Shown here: positions 6,959 through 7,709 of the stretch, in pieces | Layout of the letters: each line of letters opens with the position of its first letter | How positions within the stretch are numbered: position 1 is the stretch's first letter | Assembly: GCA_016795255.1 (NCBI GenBank) | Contig: JAEUIB010000689.1 | Span: 1 to 7,709, forward strand | Source: Planctomycetota bacterium | GTDB taxonomy: Bacteria > Planctomycetota > B15-G4 > JADJEK01 | DNA length: 7,709 nt | Direction: 5' to 3' | The notes under the pieces: model-generated | What the model saw: only the letters and a program-made list of their open reading frames with translations | What the model was told of the DNA's origin: nothing | The model's database searches: none | Translations under genes and position numbers: made by a program

Positions 6959-7654
6959 ATGGCAGTGATCACTGGCAGCAAGCGTTACCGCGCAAACCGC
7001 GCGCTGATTCCGGGCAAGGGCCCGTTCGCGCTCGGCGAAGCCGTCAAGGTGCTGAAGAAGTTCAAGCCCGCCAAGTTCGACGAGACCGTCGAGCTGGTGA
7101 TGAACCTCGGCATCGACCCGAAGAAGTCGGACCAGATGATCCGCGGAGCGGTCAGCCTGCCCAAGGGCATCGGCAAGAACGTCCGCGTCATCGTCTTCTG
7201 CAAGGACGACAAGACCAAGCTCGCGCTCGACGCGGGCGCCATCGCCGCCGGCGGTGACGACCTCGCGGCCAAGATCCGCGATCAGAACTGGCTGGACTTC
7301 GACGTCGCGATCGCGACGCCGGACATGATGGGCGTCGTCGGCCGCCTCGGTAAGGTCCTCGGCCCGCAAGGCAAGATGCCTTCGCCGAAGTCGGGAACCG
7401 TGACGCCGGACCTCGTCAAGGCGGTCACCGAGTTCCGCGCCGGCAAGATCGAGTTCCGCGCCGACGCGTACGGCAACGTCCACGCGCCGGTCGGCAAGCT
7501 CAGCTTCGACGCGGCCGCGCTCCAGGAGAACGTCACCGCGCTCGTCGACATGATCCTGCACATGAAGCCCGCGGCGTCGAAGGGCAAGTACATCAACAAA
7601 GTCGCGATCAGTACGACGATGGGGCCGAGCCTCATCCTCGACATCACGGGCTGA
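6959..7654 (+). CDS. rplA: 50S ribosomal protein L1
   Basis: L1 forms the mobile L1 stalk that escorts deacylated tRNA out of the E site. In many bacteria it also represses translation of its own rplK-rplA message. The 231-residue product has the usual length. Domain I starts with SKRYRANRALIPGKGPFALG, followed by KFDETVELVMNLGIDPKKSD (38-57) and RGAVSLPKGIGKNVRVIVF. The family signature appears as MMGVVGRLGKVLGPQGKMPS (122-141) followed by PKSGTVT, with K and S where most have LMPNPK. The C-terminal part carries KIEFRADAYGNVHAPVGKLS and ends in SLILDITG. The frame is also open upstream, but the ATG at 6959, 17 nt after rplK and 7 nt behind an AGG, gives the standard N-terminus. No obvious copy of the L1-binding rRNA mimic could be recognised by eye before rplK. 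Confidence 0.98.
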   Translation: MAVITGSKRYRANRALIPGKGPFALGEAVKVLKKFKPAKFDETVELVMNLGIDPKKSDQMIRGAVSLPKGIGKNVRVIVFCKDDKTKLALDAGAIAAGGDDLAAKIRDQNWLDFDVAIATPDMMGVVGRLGKVLGPQGKMPSPKSGTVTPDLVKAVTEFRAGKIEFRADAYGNVHAPVGKLSFDAAALQENVTALVDMILHMKPAASKGKYINKVAISTTMGPSLILDITG

Positions 7655-7659
7655 AAGTC

Positions 7660-7709
7660 ATGCCGAACGTTCTCAATCAGCGAATGCTCAAGGAAATCAA
7701 GGGCCAGCT
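7660..7709 (+). CDS. rplJ: 50S ribosomal protein L10, N-terminal fragment cut by the window end
   Basis: Only 16 full codons are present: MPNVLNQRMLKEIKGQ. The frame is open to the last base. The N-terminal pattern (hydrophobic and basic residues with ML-EI) resembles the first helix of L10, especially the forms I recall from planctomycetes. Position is the main support, because rplJ normally follows rplA. L10 anchors L7/L12 dimers to the stalk base next to L11. The gene starts 5 nt after the rplA stop with only a weak GAAAG upstream, which suggests translational coupling. Too little is visible to be certain. Confidence 0.7.
   Translation, partial: MPNVLNQRMLKEIKGQ

Overview
The window is a high-GC bacterial chromosome segment carrying housekeeping genes, all on the plus strand. 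The best taxonomic clue is EF-Tu. Its switch I region (around 4330-4401) lacks the usual RGITI motif and instead reads AKGGTVRDETKTVTIAVAHV, a form I know from Planctomycetota EF-Tu. A three-helix SecE, frequent TTG/GTG-type start contexts and the high GC content fit a GC-rich planctomycete. This assignment is an inference from one protein, not a search result.

Region 1 (1-3496) holds three closely packed genes: the 3' part of a mutS2 gene whose product ends without the usual Smr nuclease domain, a stand-alone CheY-like receiver protein, and aroC (chorismate synthase). The spacing is about 38 bp and then 3 bp, so they may be cotranscribed. No functional link between them is evident.

Region 2 (3497-4185) is non-coding. 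It begins with a good sigma-70-type promoter (TTGACT-N16-TAGCCT, 3544-3571) followed at once by a strong 5' leader hairpin (3579-3610). Three tRNA genes follow: Thr(UGU), Tyr(GUA) and Gly(UCC), all with encoded CCA, separated by spacers of about 105 nt. The Tyr tRNA lies inside an unusual long-range inverted repeat resembling a processing stem.

Region 3 (4186-7709) is the classical tuf-secE-nusG-rplK-rplA-rplJ translation/transcription/secretion block, with rplJ cut by the window end. Its order matches the tRNA-tufB-secE-nusG-L11-L1-L10 arrangement of many bacteria, but tRNA-Thr(GGU), tRNA-Trp and rpmG, which often occur in it, are missing. Between tuf and secE there is instead a perfect 16-bp inverted repeat, a candidate attenuator or processing element. 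The genes downstream of tuf supply the translocon subunit SecE, the elongation factor NusG and ribosomal stalk-base and L1-stalk proteins, and they are closely spaced as in a single operon.

I found no mobile element, CRISPR array or clear new multi-gene system. The points of interest are the Smr-less MutS2, the divergent EF-Tu switch I, and the RNA structures in the tRNA-tuf-secE leader regions.
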